From assembly GCF_003781945.1 (NCBI RefSeq), contig NZ_RJJW01000010.1:1-64000 (forward strand): a stretch of DNA of 64,000 bases. Reading direction: 5' to 3'. The translations under genes and the position numbers were made by a program. Shown piece after piece: positions 35,870 to 44,106 of this stretch (its first letter is position 1; every line of letters begins with the position of its first letter). Source of the stretch: Halorubrum sp. CSM-61. GTDB taxonomy: Archaea; Halobacteriota; Halobacteria; Halobacteriales; Haloferacaceae. The notes beneath the pieces were generated by a model that made no database searches, was not told where the DNA came from, and saw only the letters and a list, made by a program, of their open reading frames with translations.

Positions 35870-36349
35870 TCAGTCGAGTTCGAACGCGAGCCGGTCGCCC
35901 GGCTCGACGCCGCTGCGCTCGCTCCACCCCCGCGGCACTTCGAGGACGTACTTCCCCGTTCCGCGGTACCGAGTGTACGGGCGTGAGTCGGGTTCCGCCT
36001 CGTGGATCGCGGTGACGGTGCCGTTCGGCGCGACGAAGACGATGTCGAGCCCGAACGACATCCCTCGCATCACGTAGGCGTGCTCGGCCGCTTCGTCGTG
36101 GACGAACAGCATCCCCTCGTCGTCGGCGAGCTCGTCGGTCTCGGAGAGGCCGACGTACTGCTTCGCGAGGCCGTCGGCGACGCGTGCCTCGACGGTCGCG
36201 AGCGACTCGCCGGTCTCGCCGTCGACCGCCTCGACGGTCGCGGTGTCGTAGCCGGCGATCAGGAGGGTCGGATTCGCCGCGATCGCGGCGGCGAGGAGGA
36301 GGGCGAGGGCGGCGGAGGCGCCGGCGATCGCGAGGAGACGGCGGTTCAC
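35870..36349 (-). CDS. DUF192 protein with N-terminal membrane anchor
   Basis: A 159-residue protein. The first 30 residues form a signal anchor (LLAIAGASAALALLLAAAIA). The DUF192 domain follows, with LAKQYVGLSETDELADDEGM, MRGMSFGLDIVFV and YVLEVPRGWSERSGVEPGD. DUF192 domains are exported beta-barrel-like proteins of unknown function. It lies beside tRNA-Val, transcribed away from it. Confidence 0.85.
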   Translation of the reverse strand: MNRRLLAIAGASAALALLLAAAIAANPTLLIAGYDTATVEAVDGETGESLATVEARVADGLAKQYVGLSETDELADDEGMLFVHDEAAEHAYVMRGMSFGLDIVFVAPNGTVTAIHEAEPDSRPYTRYRGTGKYVLEVPRGWSERSGVEPGDRLAFELD

Positions 36350-36410
36350 GGTCGATCCTCGCGCCGCAGAAAGAAACCGTTTTCCGCTCCCGGCGGGTTT
36401 GAAACGCTGA

Positions 36411-36484
36411 GGGCTCGTGGTCTAGCTGGTTATGACGCGGCCTTTACAAGGCTGAGATCGGCGGTTCGAACCCGCCCGAGCCCA
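36411..36484 (+). tRNA. tRNA-Val (anticodon UAC)
   Basis: A 74-nt cloverleaf: acceptor GGGCTCG with CGAGCCC and discriminator A, D-arm TCTAGCTGGTTATGA, anticodon stem CGGCC/GGCTG (one G-U pair) around TTTACAA giving anticodon TAC, and T-arm GGCGG TTCGAAC CCGCC. CCA is not encoded and there is no intron. Its last 20 bases without the discriminator are repeated at 36571. Confidence 0.95.
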
Positions 36485-36570
36485 TTTCTGGGACGAACGA
36501 AGTGAGTCACAGAAATGTCTGCGAGGGCGGTCGAACTACGCGAGACGAGCGAAGCGAGTCTCGCCATCGA

Positions 36571-36590
36571 GTTCGAACCCGCCCGAGCCC
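36571..36590 (+). repeat. duplicated 3' end of tRNA-Val (candidate att remnant)
   Basis: GTTCGAACCCGCCCGAGCCC is identical to 36464-36483 inside the tRNA, 107 bp away. Tyrosine recombinases of haloarchaeal proviruses and plasmids use tRNA 3' ends in this way. The 87-bp interval contains two small hairpins (ATTTCTG...CAGAAAT and CGAGAC...GTCTCG) but no gene, so this is a scar or one end of a decayed element. The region up to the Fic gene (36591-36731) is AT-rich and holds no gene. Confidence 0.65.
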
Positions 36591-36731
36591 GTTCATACTA
36601 CACACGAGTTTAAGCCGCGTTGATATTGGAAATTTACTCTTCGAATGCCAGCGTAGTGTCCTCGAATGCATGTTGTTTGCATATAGGAGCGGTAAATTCA
36701 TCTATGGGCCGATCGATGTGCGTGTGGATGC

Positions 36732-37913
36732 ATGAGAGAGCGTGAGTTAGGGAATGGCGCTCCGGGAGCGCTCGTCTCGTACGGACGGGACTCTTATTAT
36801 AAGCCCGAGCCACTTCCGCCGTCACGGGAGCTAGACCTCACCGATCGATTCTACGAGACGCTCGCGGACGCCGCGTTCTGGCTCGGCCAGCTCAGCGGGA
36901 TCAGTCGCGAACTCGACTTCCCGCCCGTCCTCTACACGTCTCTCTTGCGAAAGGAAGCGATGGAATCGGCCGAGATCGAAGGTGCAGACGTCGACTACAA
37001 CGCCCTCTACAGTCTCGAAACTCGTGCCCTCGACGACTCGGCAGACACCGATGCGCTGGCGTCCCGATCGTCGTCGAAGACCACGAAGGACACGCGTGAA
37101 GTGCTGAACTACGAGCGAGCCGTTGAGGATGGTATTCGAGCGATACACGACGGCGAATCGCTCAGCGTCGACCTGCTACATACGCTCCACGAGACGCTTC
37201 TCAGCGGGGTTCCCGACGACCGCGTCGACACCGAGACAGTCGGAGAGTACAAGACGCGTCCGAATCACCTCGGCGAGTTCCTCCCCCCGGTACCGGGCGT
37301 CGTCGACGGTCTCATGGATGCGCTGCTGACGTACTACCGGACGGGCGGACGGTATCATCCGCTCATCGACATCGCGCTCTTTCACTACCAGTTCGAGACG
37401 ATTCATCCCTACGGCGACGGAAACGGTCGGCTCGGACGCCTCCTCATCACGCTCCAGCTGTACGATCACGGCTACCTGCAACGCCCGAATCTCTACCTGA
37501 GCGAGTACTTCAACCGGAACAAGCCCGCCTATGTCGACCGGATGACTGCGGTACGGGCGGGCGGTGAGTGGGAGGCGTGGCTCTCGTTTTTCATCGAGGG
37601 AGTTGCCAAGCAGGCCGAGGAGTCCGTCACGCGCACGCTCGCACTCGACGAGCTTCGACGGCGGTACGAAGACGAGTACGGTGGCGTCGACTACACGAAG
37701 AATCGACTCGCCTGCAAGCTCTTCGAGCGGCCGTACCTGACGACTAAGACCGTCGCAAAGTTGTTCGACGTCGATCACTCGACGGCGTCTCGCGCAATTG
37801 CTGCCCTGGAGGAAGACGGCGTTCTCGAAGAGGTCACCGGCAAAGCGCGGAACAAGGAGTATCGGGCGAGAGAGATCTTCGAAATCCTCGAACGGCCACC
37901 GCAGACGTACTAG
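36732..37913 (+). CDS. Fic family protein with C-terminal winged helix
   Basis: A 393-residue protein. It carries the self-inhibitory motif SAEIEG at residues 79-84 (class II Fic, N-terminal inhibitory helix) and the active-site loop HPYGDGNGRLGR starting at His225. Fic proteins transfer AMP from ATP to target hydroxyls. The last 100 residues form a winged helix (TTKTVAKLFDVDHSTASRAI). It has lower G+C and weaker third-position bias than flanking genes and lies right after the duplicated tRNA end, consistent with transfer. No antitoxin gene is adjacent; inhibition is intrinsic. Confidence 0.93.
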   Translation: MRERELGNGAPGALVSYGRDSYYKPEPLPPSRELDLTDRFYETLADAAFWLGQLSGISRELDFPPVLYTSLLRKEAMESAEIEGADVDYNALYSLETRALDDSADTDALASRSSSKTTKDTREVLNYERAVEDGIRAIHDGESLSVDLLHTLHETLLSGVPDDRVDTETVGEYKTRPNHLGEFLPPVPGVVDGLMDALLTYYRTGGRYHPLIDIALFHYQFETIHPYGDGNGRLGRLLITLQLYDHGYLQRPNLYLSEYFNRNKPAYVDRMTAVRAGGEWEAWLSFFIEGVAKQAEESVTRTLALDELRRRYEDEYGGVDYTKNRLACKLFERPYLTTKTVAKLFDVDHSTASRAIAALEEDGVLEEVTGKARNKEYRAREIFEILERPPQTY

Positions 37914-37993
37914 TACGGATCCGCTCGGCCGTTCACCGATCAGTCGCCGACCGGCCATAGCGTTTTGTGCGCTCGCGGTGACGTAGTTTCCGT

Positions 37994-38650
37994 ATGCCCG
38001 AAGAAACCGTTCACGAGTCGCGGAAGTCCCGGAGCCGACAGGCGGTCGCCACCTACTTCCGACGCATCGCCCGGGCGCTCGGCCGCGGAGAGCCCGTTCC
38101 CGTCGACGACGCCGGCACGGTGACGGTCGATCCGGCCGCGGAGCAGGAGGTCGAGATCGAACTCGAACGCGAGGACGGGACGGTCCACTTCGAGGTGGAG
38201 ATGGAGTGGCCCGAGACGGAGGGCGAGATCGACGAGGAGGCCGCCGCGAGCAAGGCGACCTTCGAGCTATTCCGGGACAAGGCGGACGAGCACCGCTGGC
38301 GGCTCGTCCACGACAACGGGAACATCATCGCCGACGGCGGCGAGGGGTACTCGGACAAGCGCGACGCCGAGTCCGGCATCGAGAGCGTCCAGCGGAACGC
38401 GCCGGGCGCCCACGTGATCGACGTCTCCCGCGACGAGGAGGCCCCCGAGGAGGGCGGCAGCGACGCGACCTTCGAGCTGTTCCGCGACAACGCGGACGAC
38501 TACCGCTGGCGGCTCCGCCACGACAACGGCAACGTCATCGCCGACGGCGGACAGGGGTACGCCTCCAAGCAGAAGGCGAAACAGGGGCTCAACAGCGTGA
38601 AGTCGAACGCGCCCGGCGCGGCGGTCGAAGGGGAAGAAGCGGAGGAGTAA
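37994..38650 (+). CDS. amphi-Trp domain plus two DUF1508 (YegP) repeats, HVO_2922-like
   Basis: A 218-residue protein. Residues 1-75 form an amphi-Trp-type domain (SRQAVATYFRRIARAL...EDGTVHFEVEMEW). Two copies of the DUF1508 fold follow, around 92-140 (ATFELFRDKADEHRWRL, DNGNIIADGGEGY) and 157-205 (ATFELFRDNADDYRWRL, DNGNVIADGGQGY). HVO_2922-like proteins are small soluble dimers of unknown function common in haloarchaea; this one is a tandem version. Confidence 0.85.
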   Translation: MPEETVHESRKSRSRQAVATYFRRIARALGRGEPVPVDDAGTVTVDPAAEQEVEIELEREDGTVHFEVEMEWPETEGEIDEEAAASKATFELFRDKADEHRWRLVHDNGNIIADGGEGYSDKRDAESGIESVQRNAPGAHVIDVSRDEEAPEEGGSDATFELFRDNADDYRWRLRHDNGNVIADGGQGYASKQKAKQGLNSVKSNAPGAAVEGEEAEE

Positions 38651-38657
38651 CCGAACG

Positions 38658-39134
38658 ATGGTCCCCGACGACACGCTCTCCGCTGACGAGACCGAGACCG
38701 CTTCCGCCGATTCTCGCCCCGTAGACGCACCCTCCCCAGACGCCGGCAGAACCGCCTCGAACGGCTTCCTCGCGCCCGGCGACGACGCGCCGGCGGATCT
38801 CGGCGACGTGCTCATCTACGGGCTCGTCGGCGGGATCGCCGGCTCGGTGCTGTCGTTCGTCCCCTTCGCAACCGTGCTCGGCGGCGCGGTCGCCGGCTAC
38901 CTCTGCGGCGGCCGCTCGGCGGACGCGCTCAAGACGGGCGCGGTCGCCGGGGTCGTGATGACGCTGCCGTTCGCGGCCGCGGTGGCCTTCCTGCTGTTCT
39001 TCCTCGGGATCGCCGGGGCGCCCGCGGAGTTCGGCGTCGTCGCGCTGTTCGTGATCGGGCTCGCCGCCGCCTACACCCTCGGGTCCGGGATCGTCGGCGG
39101 GTACCTCGGGCGCTACCTCCGGGGGAAACTGTAG
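38658..39134 (+). CDS. DUF5518-like membrane protein
   Basis: A 158-residue protein: 45 polar residues, then four hydrophobic, glycine-rich helices (VLIYGLVGGIAGSVLSFVPF, TVLGGAVAGYLCGG, GAVAGVVMTLPFAAAVAFLL, FVIGLAAAYTLGSGIVGGYL). It follows the previous gene by seven bases and so is probably co-transcribed. No function is known. Confidence 0.78.
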   Translation: MVPDDTLSADETETASADSRPVDAPSPDAGRTASNGFLAPGDDAPADLGDVLIYGLVGGIAGSVLSFVPFATVLGGAVAGYLCGGRSADALKTGAVAGVVMTLPFAAAVAFLLFFLGIAGAPAEFGVVALFVIGLAAAYTLGSGIVGGYLGRYLRGKL

Positions 39135-39183
39135 CCGCGTACCGCACCGCTTATTCGACCCCCGTTGCTACCTCGGCCCGGAC

Positions 39184-40362
39184 ATGGACGCGCTCGACGC
39201 CAAGTACCCGTTCTTCGCGACCGCCCGCGAGGCGGTCGCCGACGCCGCGGTGTCGCTGCCGGAGCTCGTCGCGGCCGACGCGCCGGCGGTCGAGCGCGCC
39301 CGTGAACGCGTGGAGCGCGCCCTGATGGACGGGACGGTCGCTTCCGAGAGCGGCGCGTTCCCCGCCGAGTCGGAGTACGACGCGCAGGCCGAGCTGCTCT
39401 CGTACCCGATCGCGCGGATCCTCGTCTCGCTTCTGGACTCCCAGCCCGCCATCGAGAAGTACGCCGCCGCCGAGGCCGCGACCGCGATCGACCGGATCCG
39501 CGAGGACCTCGCGACCGACGACGAGCTGCGGTCGATGTCGACGCCGACCGTCTCGCTTGACGACGTGCTCGCCGAGTTCGACCTCGCGGACGCGGTGCGG
39601 CCGGAGTCCCCGCGACCGTCGGCGGGGACCGCCGGCGGCACGGCTGCGACGGGAGCCGGGTCAGGCACCGGATCCGCCCGCGACCCGGAGCACTACTGGA
39701 TCGCCGTGGGGCCGTACCTCCGGCTCACCTCGCCCTCGTGGGGCGAGTCGTGGCGGCTCGTCAACCGCGCGCTCGCCGACGGCGAGGTGCGCGTCTCCCG
39801 CGAGGAGCTGCTGGACGCGCTCGAAGCCGCGGTCGAGGATCGGGTCCGCGAGGGACTCCCGTTCGAGCTGGCGACCGGCGAGGGGATCGCCGCGGAGCTC
39901 GAGTCCGGCGTCGCGGACCTCAAGCGGCTCCTCTCCGAGCGCACCTACGCCGGCCCGGTCGACGTGGTCGCGCCCGACCTGTTCCCGCCCTGCATGCGGA
40001 ACCTGATCGAGAAGGCCGAGCGCGGCACGGATCTCTCCCCGCCGGAGTCGTTCGCGCTGATGGCGTTCCTCGTCGGCATCGGCATGAGCCCCGACGAAGT
40101 GGTCGCGTTCTGCGCCGACACGAGCCTCGACGCCGAGGGGATCCGGTACCAGACCGAGTACCTGAGCGACGACCGAGGGAGCCAGTACCCGCCGCCGACC
40201 TGCGAGACGCTGGCGAACTACGGGATCTGTCACAACGAGGAGGACCACATGCAGGTCGCCGCCGACCCGCTCACGTACTACGAGCGGCGCGTGACCGAGG
40301 CCGACGAGGTCACCGACTGGCGAGAGGAGAACGCGACCGCGGCAGAAGCGGAGAGCGAGTAG
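39184..40362 (+). CDS. priL: DNA primase large subunit PriL
   Basis: A 392-residue regulatory subunit of archaeal primase, which with PriS makes RNA primers at the fork. The C-terminal iron-sulphur domain has four Cys at about 270 (PPCMRN), 310 (AFCADT), 340 (PTCET) and 349 (YGICHN), matching the 4Fe-4S pattern. The N-terminal helical domain has ELLSYPIARILVSLL. An Ala/Gly-rich linker lies near 145-160. PriS is not in the window. Confidence 0.94.
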   Translation: MDALDAKYPFFATAREAVADAAVSLPELVAADAPAVERARERVERALMDGTVASESGAFPAESEYDAQAELLSYPIARILVSLLDSQPAIEKYAAAEAATAIDRIREDLATDDELRSMSTPTVSLDDVLAEFDLADAVRPESPRPSAGTAGGTAATGAGSGTGSARDPEHYWIAVGPYLRLTSPSWGESWRLVNRALADGEVRVSREELLDALEAAVEDRVREGLPFELATGEGIAAELESGVADLKRLLSERTYAGPVDVVAPDLFPPCMRNLIEKAERGTDLSPPESFALMAFLVGIGMSPDEVVAFCADTSLDAEGIRYQTEYLSDDRGSQYPPPTCETLANYGICHNEEDHMQVAADPLTYYERRVTEADEVTDWREENATAAEAESE

Positions 40363-40366
40363 CCGT

Positions 40367-40585
40367 CTACGCGTCGTCGTCGTTCGCTCGGATCAGGTAC
40401 GCGCCGACGAGCGCCATCAGCAGGACGAACGCGGCGAGCAGCGCGACGAGAGCGATCGCACCGGTCTCCGGCAGTCCGTCGGGACCGCCGAACGCGACCC
40501 CGATTCCGACCAGTCCGGCGACGAAGACCGCGGCCGCCGACAGCGAGACCGCGATCTGCCGACGGAGCTCCGCGTCGATTTCCAT
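40367..40585 (-). CDS. small two-helix membrane protein
   Basis: A 72-residue protein with two membrane helices (VSLSAAAVFVAGLVGIGVAF and GAIALVALLAAFVLLMALVGAYL) separated by a short turn, and an acidic C-terminus. Such genes beside priL are known from other haloarchaea as unnamed proteins. It converges with priL with a four-base gap. Confidence 0.7.
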   Translation of the reverse strand: MEIDAELRRQIAVSLSAAAVFVAGLVGIGVAFGGPDGLPETGAIALVALLAAFVLLMALVGAYLIRANDDDA

Positions 40586-40764
40586 GCCCGCGAGTTTCCG
40601 TCGCCGCTAAAAAAGGACTTCGATGAGGGCGGCGGGGTCGGAGACGCCCGGCCGGCGAAACAGTCTCGAACGGAGAATATCGGCTCCTCGACCCGTTTCA
40701 GCGGCGATCTTATCCCTTTCCGGCCCCTATCTCGACGTAAGCGAGGGTCCCCCTCGCGGTCACT

Positions 40765-41493
40765 ATGACGCACACTCGAAACACACCCGCGTCAGCAGCC
40801 CCCGAACCGGTCCCGGCCCGCGAGTCGTCCGCGACGGTGTCGCTAGCGGCGTCGACGTCGTCGGACGAGCGCGGCGATCCCGGTGAGATTGACGGGCCCG
40901 GCGAGAGCGACGAGTCCGGTGGGACCGACCGGCCCGAGGGCCGATCCGCTCGCGCCGTCGACGAGGAGATGACGGTCCGGCCGCTTCGCGACCGGCGCTA
41001 CGTCGTCGAGACCGACGGCGGCACCTACGTGGTCGCGCTCGACGCCGGTACCTGCACCTGTCCCGACCACGCGATCCGCGGCTCGCGCTGCAAGCACCTC
41101 CGCCGCGTCGCGATGGAGGTGACGGCGGGGTCCGTCCCCGCGCCCGACGAGCGCGTCGGCGCCTGCGCGGTCTGCGGCGCGGAGACGTTCGTCCCGTTCG
41201 AGGCCGGCGGGTCGCACCTCTGTGAGCGACACACGTTCGAACCGGGCGCGGTCGTCCGCGACCGCGAGACGGGGAAGGGACTCGTCGTCGTCGACGTCAC
41301 GACCGAGCGGGCCGACGCCTACCGGACCGACGAGGGGCGGGCCGTCGCCGAATACCCCACGAACGCCGACTACGGCGCCCACGAGCCCGTCGTCGAAGCG
41401 GTCTACGCGGAGTCGATCCGACCGGGCCGGAGCGTCGCTGACTGCGACCGATACGGGTTCCCCGCCTCGCGGCTCACCCGGCGAGGTGACTGA
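40765..41493 (+). CDS. SWIM zinc-finger protein
   Basis: A 242-residue protein. After a long acidic, disordered N-terminus (about 70 residues) comes the SWIM finger CTCPDHAIRGSRCKH (CxC...CxH) near 94-108, preceded by the strand-rich YVVETDGGTYVVAL. A second metal site is likely: CAVCGAE, then CERH. SWIM fingers bind DNA or proteins and often accompany recombination proteins. The tail contains a KOW-like beta part (GAVVRDRETGKGLVVVDVT). The 3' end overlaps the convergent small gene by 20 bp. Confidence 0.85.
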   Translation: MTHTRNTPASAAPEPVPARESSATVSLAASTSSDERGDPGEIDGPGESDESGGTDRPEGRSARAVDEEMTVRPLRDRRYVVETDGGTYVVALDAGTCTCPDHAIRGSRCKHLRRVAMEVTAGSVPAPDERVGACAVCGAETFVPFEAGGSHLCERHTFEPGAVVRDRETGKGLVVVDVTTERADAYRTDEGRAVAEYPTNADYGAHEPVVEAVYAESIRPGRSVADCDRYGFPASRLTRRGD

Positions 41494-41665
41494 TGTCTCG
41501 GCGCAGCGTGTATCCCTTCGGCACTCCGACGGCGCCCAAGCACTCCTCGCACAGCACCCGCTCGTAGTCGCGGTTCGTCTCCTTCTCGAGCAGCGAGACG
41601 TCTCCGATCGGGAACACCGACTCGCACCGATCGCACTCGACCTTGTCGCCGTCGACGATCTTCAT
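41474..41665 (-). CDS. small zinc-ribbon protein
   Basis: A 63-residue protein starting MKIVDGDKVECDRCESVFP, with two CxxC pairs (CDRC and CEEC) that would hold one zinc ion. An upstream TATA box at leaderless distance supports this start over a Met 24 codons earlier. Function unknown; it converges with the SWIM gene. Confidence 0.75.
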   Translation of the reverse strand: MKIVDGDKVECDRCESVFPIGDVSLLEKETNRDYERVLCEECLGAVGVPKGYTLRRDISHLAG

Positions 41666-41686
41666 CACCTCTCCGTTTCCGAGATC

Positions 41687-41696
41687 GATATATAAA
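41687..41696 (-). promoter_or_regulatory. TATA box of the small zinc-ribbon gene
   Basis: Minus-strand TTTATATATC lies 22-31 nt upstream of the ATG at 41665, one of the clearest archaeal promoter elements in the window. Confidence 0.65.
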
Positions 41697-41791
41697 CTCG
41701 CGGACGGCGTTATCACTCCGGATAGCGGGTTCGGCAAAAATCGAGGTCTGAGAGTCGGTCGACGCGGTCGGAGTCTCGGTGATGTCCGGCG

Positions 41792-42133
41792 TTAGCCGAA
41801 GAGCTCGCCGAGGCCCTCGCCGCCGTCGCCGTCTTCCTCGTCGTCGTCGTCGGCCGCTTCCTCGGCGGCGTCCTCCTCGTCGGCCTCGTCGTCGTCGGCC
41901 TCGTCGGCCTCCGCGGCGTCCGCGGAGCCGCCCGAGGCGGCGCCGGCGGCCGGGGCCGCGGCGGCCGTCTCGATGGCCTCCTCGATGTCGACGTCCTCCA
42001 GCGCGGCGACGAGCGCCTTGACGCGGGATTCCTCGACGTCGACGCCGGCGGCTTCGAGCACGCCGGTGACGTTGTCTTCGTTGATCTCTTCGCCAGTCTC
42101 GTTCAGGATGAGCGCAGCGTAAACGTATTCCAT
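41792..42133 (-). CDS. rpl12: 50S ribosomal protein L12 (P1)
   Basis: The 113-residue archaeal stalk protein. The N-terminal dimerisation helix bundle ([17 protein letters not shown]... [13 protein letters not shown]) is followed by an Ala/Gly hinge and an extremely acidic tail ending [10 protein letters not shown], the conserved C-terminal peptide that contacts translation factors. It is the last gene of the L1-L10-L12 operon, 18 bp after L10. Confidence 0.96.
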   Translation of the reverse strand: MEYVYAALILNETGEEINEDNVTGVLEAAGVDVEESRVKALVAALEDVDIEEAIETAAAAPAAGAASGGSADAAEADEADDDEADEEDAAEEAADDDDEEDGDGGEGLGELFG

Positions 42134-42151
42134 TGGTGTGTCCTCGTGGTG

Positions 42152-43192
42152 TTATCCGAACATCGCGCCGAGACCTTCGCCGCCGTCGTCGCCGTCGTCG
42201 TCGTCGGCGTCGTCGTCGGCCGCCTCAGCGTCGTCCGTGTCGTCTTCTTCCTCCGCCTGTTCCTCCTCGTCGGCGTCGTCCGTCTCCGGAGCCGGGGCGG
42301 CTTCGACGCCCTGCAGCTCCTCGGGGAGCGCCTCCTCGTCGTCGATCTGGGTCGCGAGCGCGCGGAGCTGGGCGTCGGCCTTCCCGATGAGGTCGGGCAC
42401 GACGTCCGGGCTCTCGATCTCCGCGAACAGCCCGACGGACTTCGCCTCGCCGGACGCCTTCGCGAGAAGGGCGCCGGCGGTGGCGGCCGTCGGGTACGCG
42501 GCGTTGACGGAGAGGTTCCGCGCGGCGGCGGCCGCCGAGCGGATGTCCGCCTCGTACTCGTCGACGTCGATCTCGAGCTCGTCCGGCTCGAACAGGACGC
42601 CGTCGGAGTAGACGCCCTTGAGGTCGAGCCCGACTTCCTTCGGCTCGATGCCGAGCTCGGTCAGGACGTTCGCGAGGTCGTCGTCGACGACCTCGCCCTC
42701 GGAGAGGACCTTCGAGTCCTCGGTGACCATGATCGAGCCGTCCTGGATGCGGGCGGCCGCGCCGACCGTCTGGAGCTCGCCGACGAACGGTCCCGGGTCG
42801 ACGCCCGTGTCACCCTCGGGGATGACGACGTCGTTGGGGGCGACCTCGCCCGCGTTGATCGGGGCGGGGGTCTTCGAGGCTTCCAGCTGCTTGAAGAGGC
42901 CGAACGGGTTGTCGTTCGTGCCGATGAGCGCGACCTGACCCGAGACGTACTGGGTCAGCTCTTCGACGCCGTCGTTCACCTCTTCGAGCGCGCGGACGGT
43001 GAGCGTGTTGCGGCTCATCCGGACGTCCGCGGAGCCGTGCAGCTCGCGGCGCATGGCCTGGAGCTGGCGGCTCGGGATGCCGGCGACGCCGACGATCCCG
43101 ACGGAGTTGAACGAGCGGATGAACTCGACGAGCTCGTCGACCTCCTCCTGTTTCCACTGCGGGATCGTCTCGGTCTTGCGGACCGAGCTCAT
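42152..43192 (-). CDS. rpl10: 50S ribosomal protein L10 (P0)
   Basis: A 346-residue stalk base protein. The N-terminal rRNA-binding part ([21 protein letters not shown]) and the insertion domain are intact; the C-terminal L12-binding helices are followed by an acidic tail ending [10 protein letters not shown], like L12. The start overlaps the L1 stop (ATGA), giving translational coupling. Confidence 0.97.
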   Translation of the reverse strand: MSSVRKTETIPQWKQEEVDELVEFIRSFNSVGIVGVAGIPSRQLQAMRRELHGSADVRMSRNTLTVRALEEVNDGVEELTQYVSGQVALIGTNDNPFGLFKQLEASKTPAPINAGEVAPNDVVIPEGDTGVDPGPFVGELQTVGAAARIQDGSIMVTEDSKVLSEGEVVDDDLANVLTELGIEPKEVGLDLKGVYSDGVLFEPDELEIDVDEYEADIRSAAAAARNLSVNAAYPTAATAGALLAKASGEAKSVGLFAEIESPDVVPDLIGKADAQLRALATQIDDEEALPEELQGVEAAPAPETDDADEEEQAEEEDDTDDAEAADDDADDDDGDDGGEGLGAMFG

Positions 43193-43827
43193 ACGGGCAC
43201 CTCCTTCGCGGGACCCATCGTGGTCTTCACGTAGATCCCGTCGATGTTGAGCGGTCCCTTCTCGAGGCTCGCTTCGAGTCGCCGGATGATGACGTCGATG
43301 TTGTCCGATATCGCGTCGGGGCCCATGTCCTCGGCACCGACGCGGGTGTGGAACGTGCGCCGGTCGCGCGACCGGAGCTGCACGGTATTTTTCATCCGGT
43401 TGACTGTGTCGACGACGTCGTCGTCCGGCTGCAGTGGGGTAGGCATCTTCCCGCGCGGACCCAGGACGGTACCGAGGTACCGACCGATGTCCTGCATCAG
43501 GCTGGCCTCCGCGACGAAGAAGTCGGTCTCGTCGGCCAGGTCCTTTGCGCGGTCGTCGTCGTCTCCTAAGTCTTCGAGGTCGTCGCTGTCAAGCACTTGA
43601 TCAGCAACTTCCTGAGCGCGGACGGCGGTTTCGCCCTCCGCGAAGACGACGATCTGTGTCTCCTGCCCCGTTCCAGCCGGCAGCACGACGGACTCGTCGA
43701 TGCGGTTCGACGGATCGTTGAGGTCGAGGTCTCGCAGGTTGATCGCGATGTCCACTGTCTCGCGGAAGTTCCGCTCGGGCGCATCGTCGAGTGCGAGGGT
43801 TACGGCCTCTTGTATTGTGTCTGCCAT
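43189..43827 (-). CDS. rpl1: 50S ribosomal protein L1
   Basis: A 212-residue primary rRNA-binding protein of the L1 stalk. Family features include [11 protein letters not shown] and [20 protein letters not shown]. The start MADTIQEAV is preceded by GGAGGTGAAA, a strong Shine-Dalgarno unlike the leaderless genes around it, and by a structured leader. In Archaea L1 is the autogenous repressor of this operon by binding its own leader. Confidence 0.97.
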   Translation of the reverse strand: MADTIQEAVTLALDDAPERNFRETVDIAINLRDLDLNDPSNRIDESVVLPAGTGQETQIVVFAEGETAVRAQEVADQVLDSDDLEDLGDDDDRAKDLADETDFFVAEASLMQDIGRYLGTVLGPRGKMPTPLQPDDDVVDTVNRMKNTVQLRSRDRRTFHTRVGAEDMGPDAISDNIDVIIRRLEASLEKGPLNIDGIYVKTTMGPAKEVPV

Positions 43828-43920
43828 TTTCACCTCCGTAGTACGCAGGTCGCTCCTACGGGTCAGTGAAACAGGCGAAGCCTGTCTCACCGGAAAGTGG
43901 TTCATCGGAGGTTTAAAAGC
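43828..43920 (-). promoter_or_regulatory. leader of the L1 operon with two hairpins
   Basis: Reading towards L1: TATA-like TTTTAAAC (43919-43912), then hairpin 1 GTGAGACAGGC/GCCTGTTTCAC (43890-43866, 11-bp arms with one mismatch, loop TTC), then hairpin 2 CCGTAG/CTACGG (43861-43856 with 43841-43836), whose 3' arm abuts the GGAGGTG ribosome site. The second hairpin is the better candidate for the L1-responsive switch; hairpin 1 may be an additional structure. That L1 binds here is inferred from known archaeal L1 autoregulation. Confidence 0.6.
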
Positions 43921-44080
43921 GTCGAACCGTCCGTCCGGGTGTGAACCGGAGACAGGGGCCGTGCGGGCGGTTCGCGCACCCAGCTCTCGATCGCCTCATC
44001 ACCGTCGATTCGACGCGCGTCGAACGCGGGAACGTCGCGTAGGGGAACCCTTTTGATGCCGCTCGCCGACCCACGAGGTA

Positions 44081-44104
44081 ATGACTCAGGGTGGTCCGGC
44101 GTGA
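44081..44104 (+). other. possible 7-codon upstream frame before pccB
   Basis: ATG ACT CAG GGT GGT CCG GCG TGA encodes MTQGGPA. Its ATG is about 27 nt from a TATA-like CCTTTTGAT, so a leaderless mRNA could begin here, and its stop lies two bases before the pccB ATG. It could be chance, but the geometry would couple or tune pccB translation. Confidence 0.3.
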
Positions 44105-44106
44105 CG

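Noticed and set aside
36591-37990. Complete integrated provirus or plasmid next to tRNA-Val
   Set aside because: The tRNA duplication is only 107 bp away, there is no integrase and no second att copy after the Fic gene, and normal core genes resume at 37994. Only a remnant is supported.
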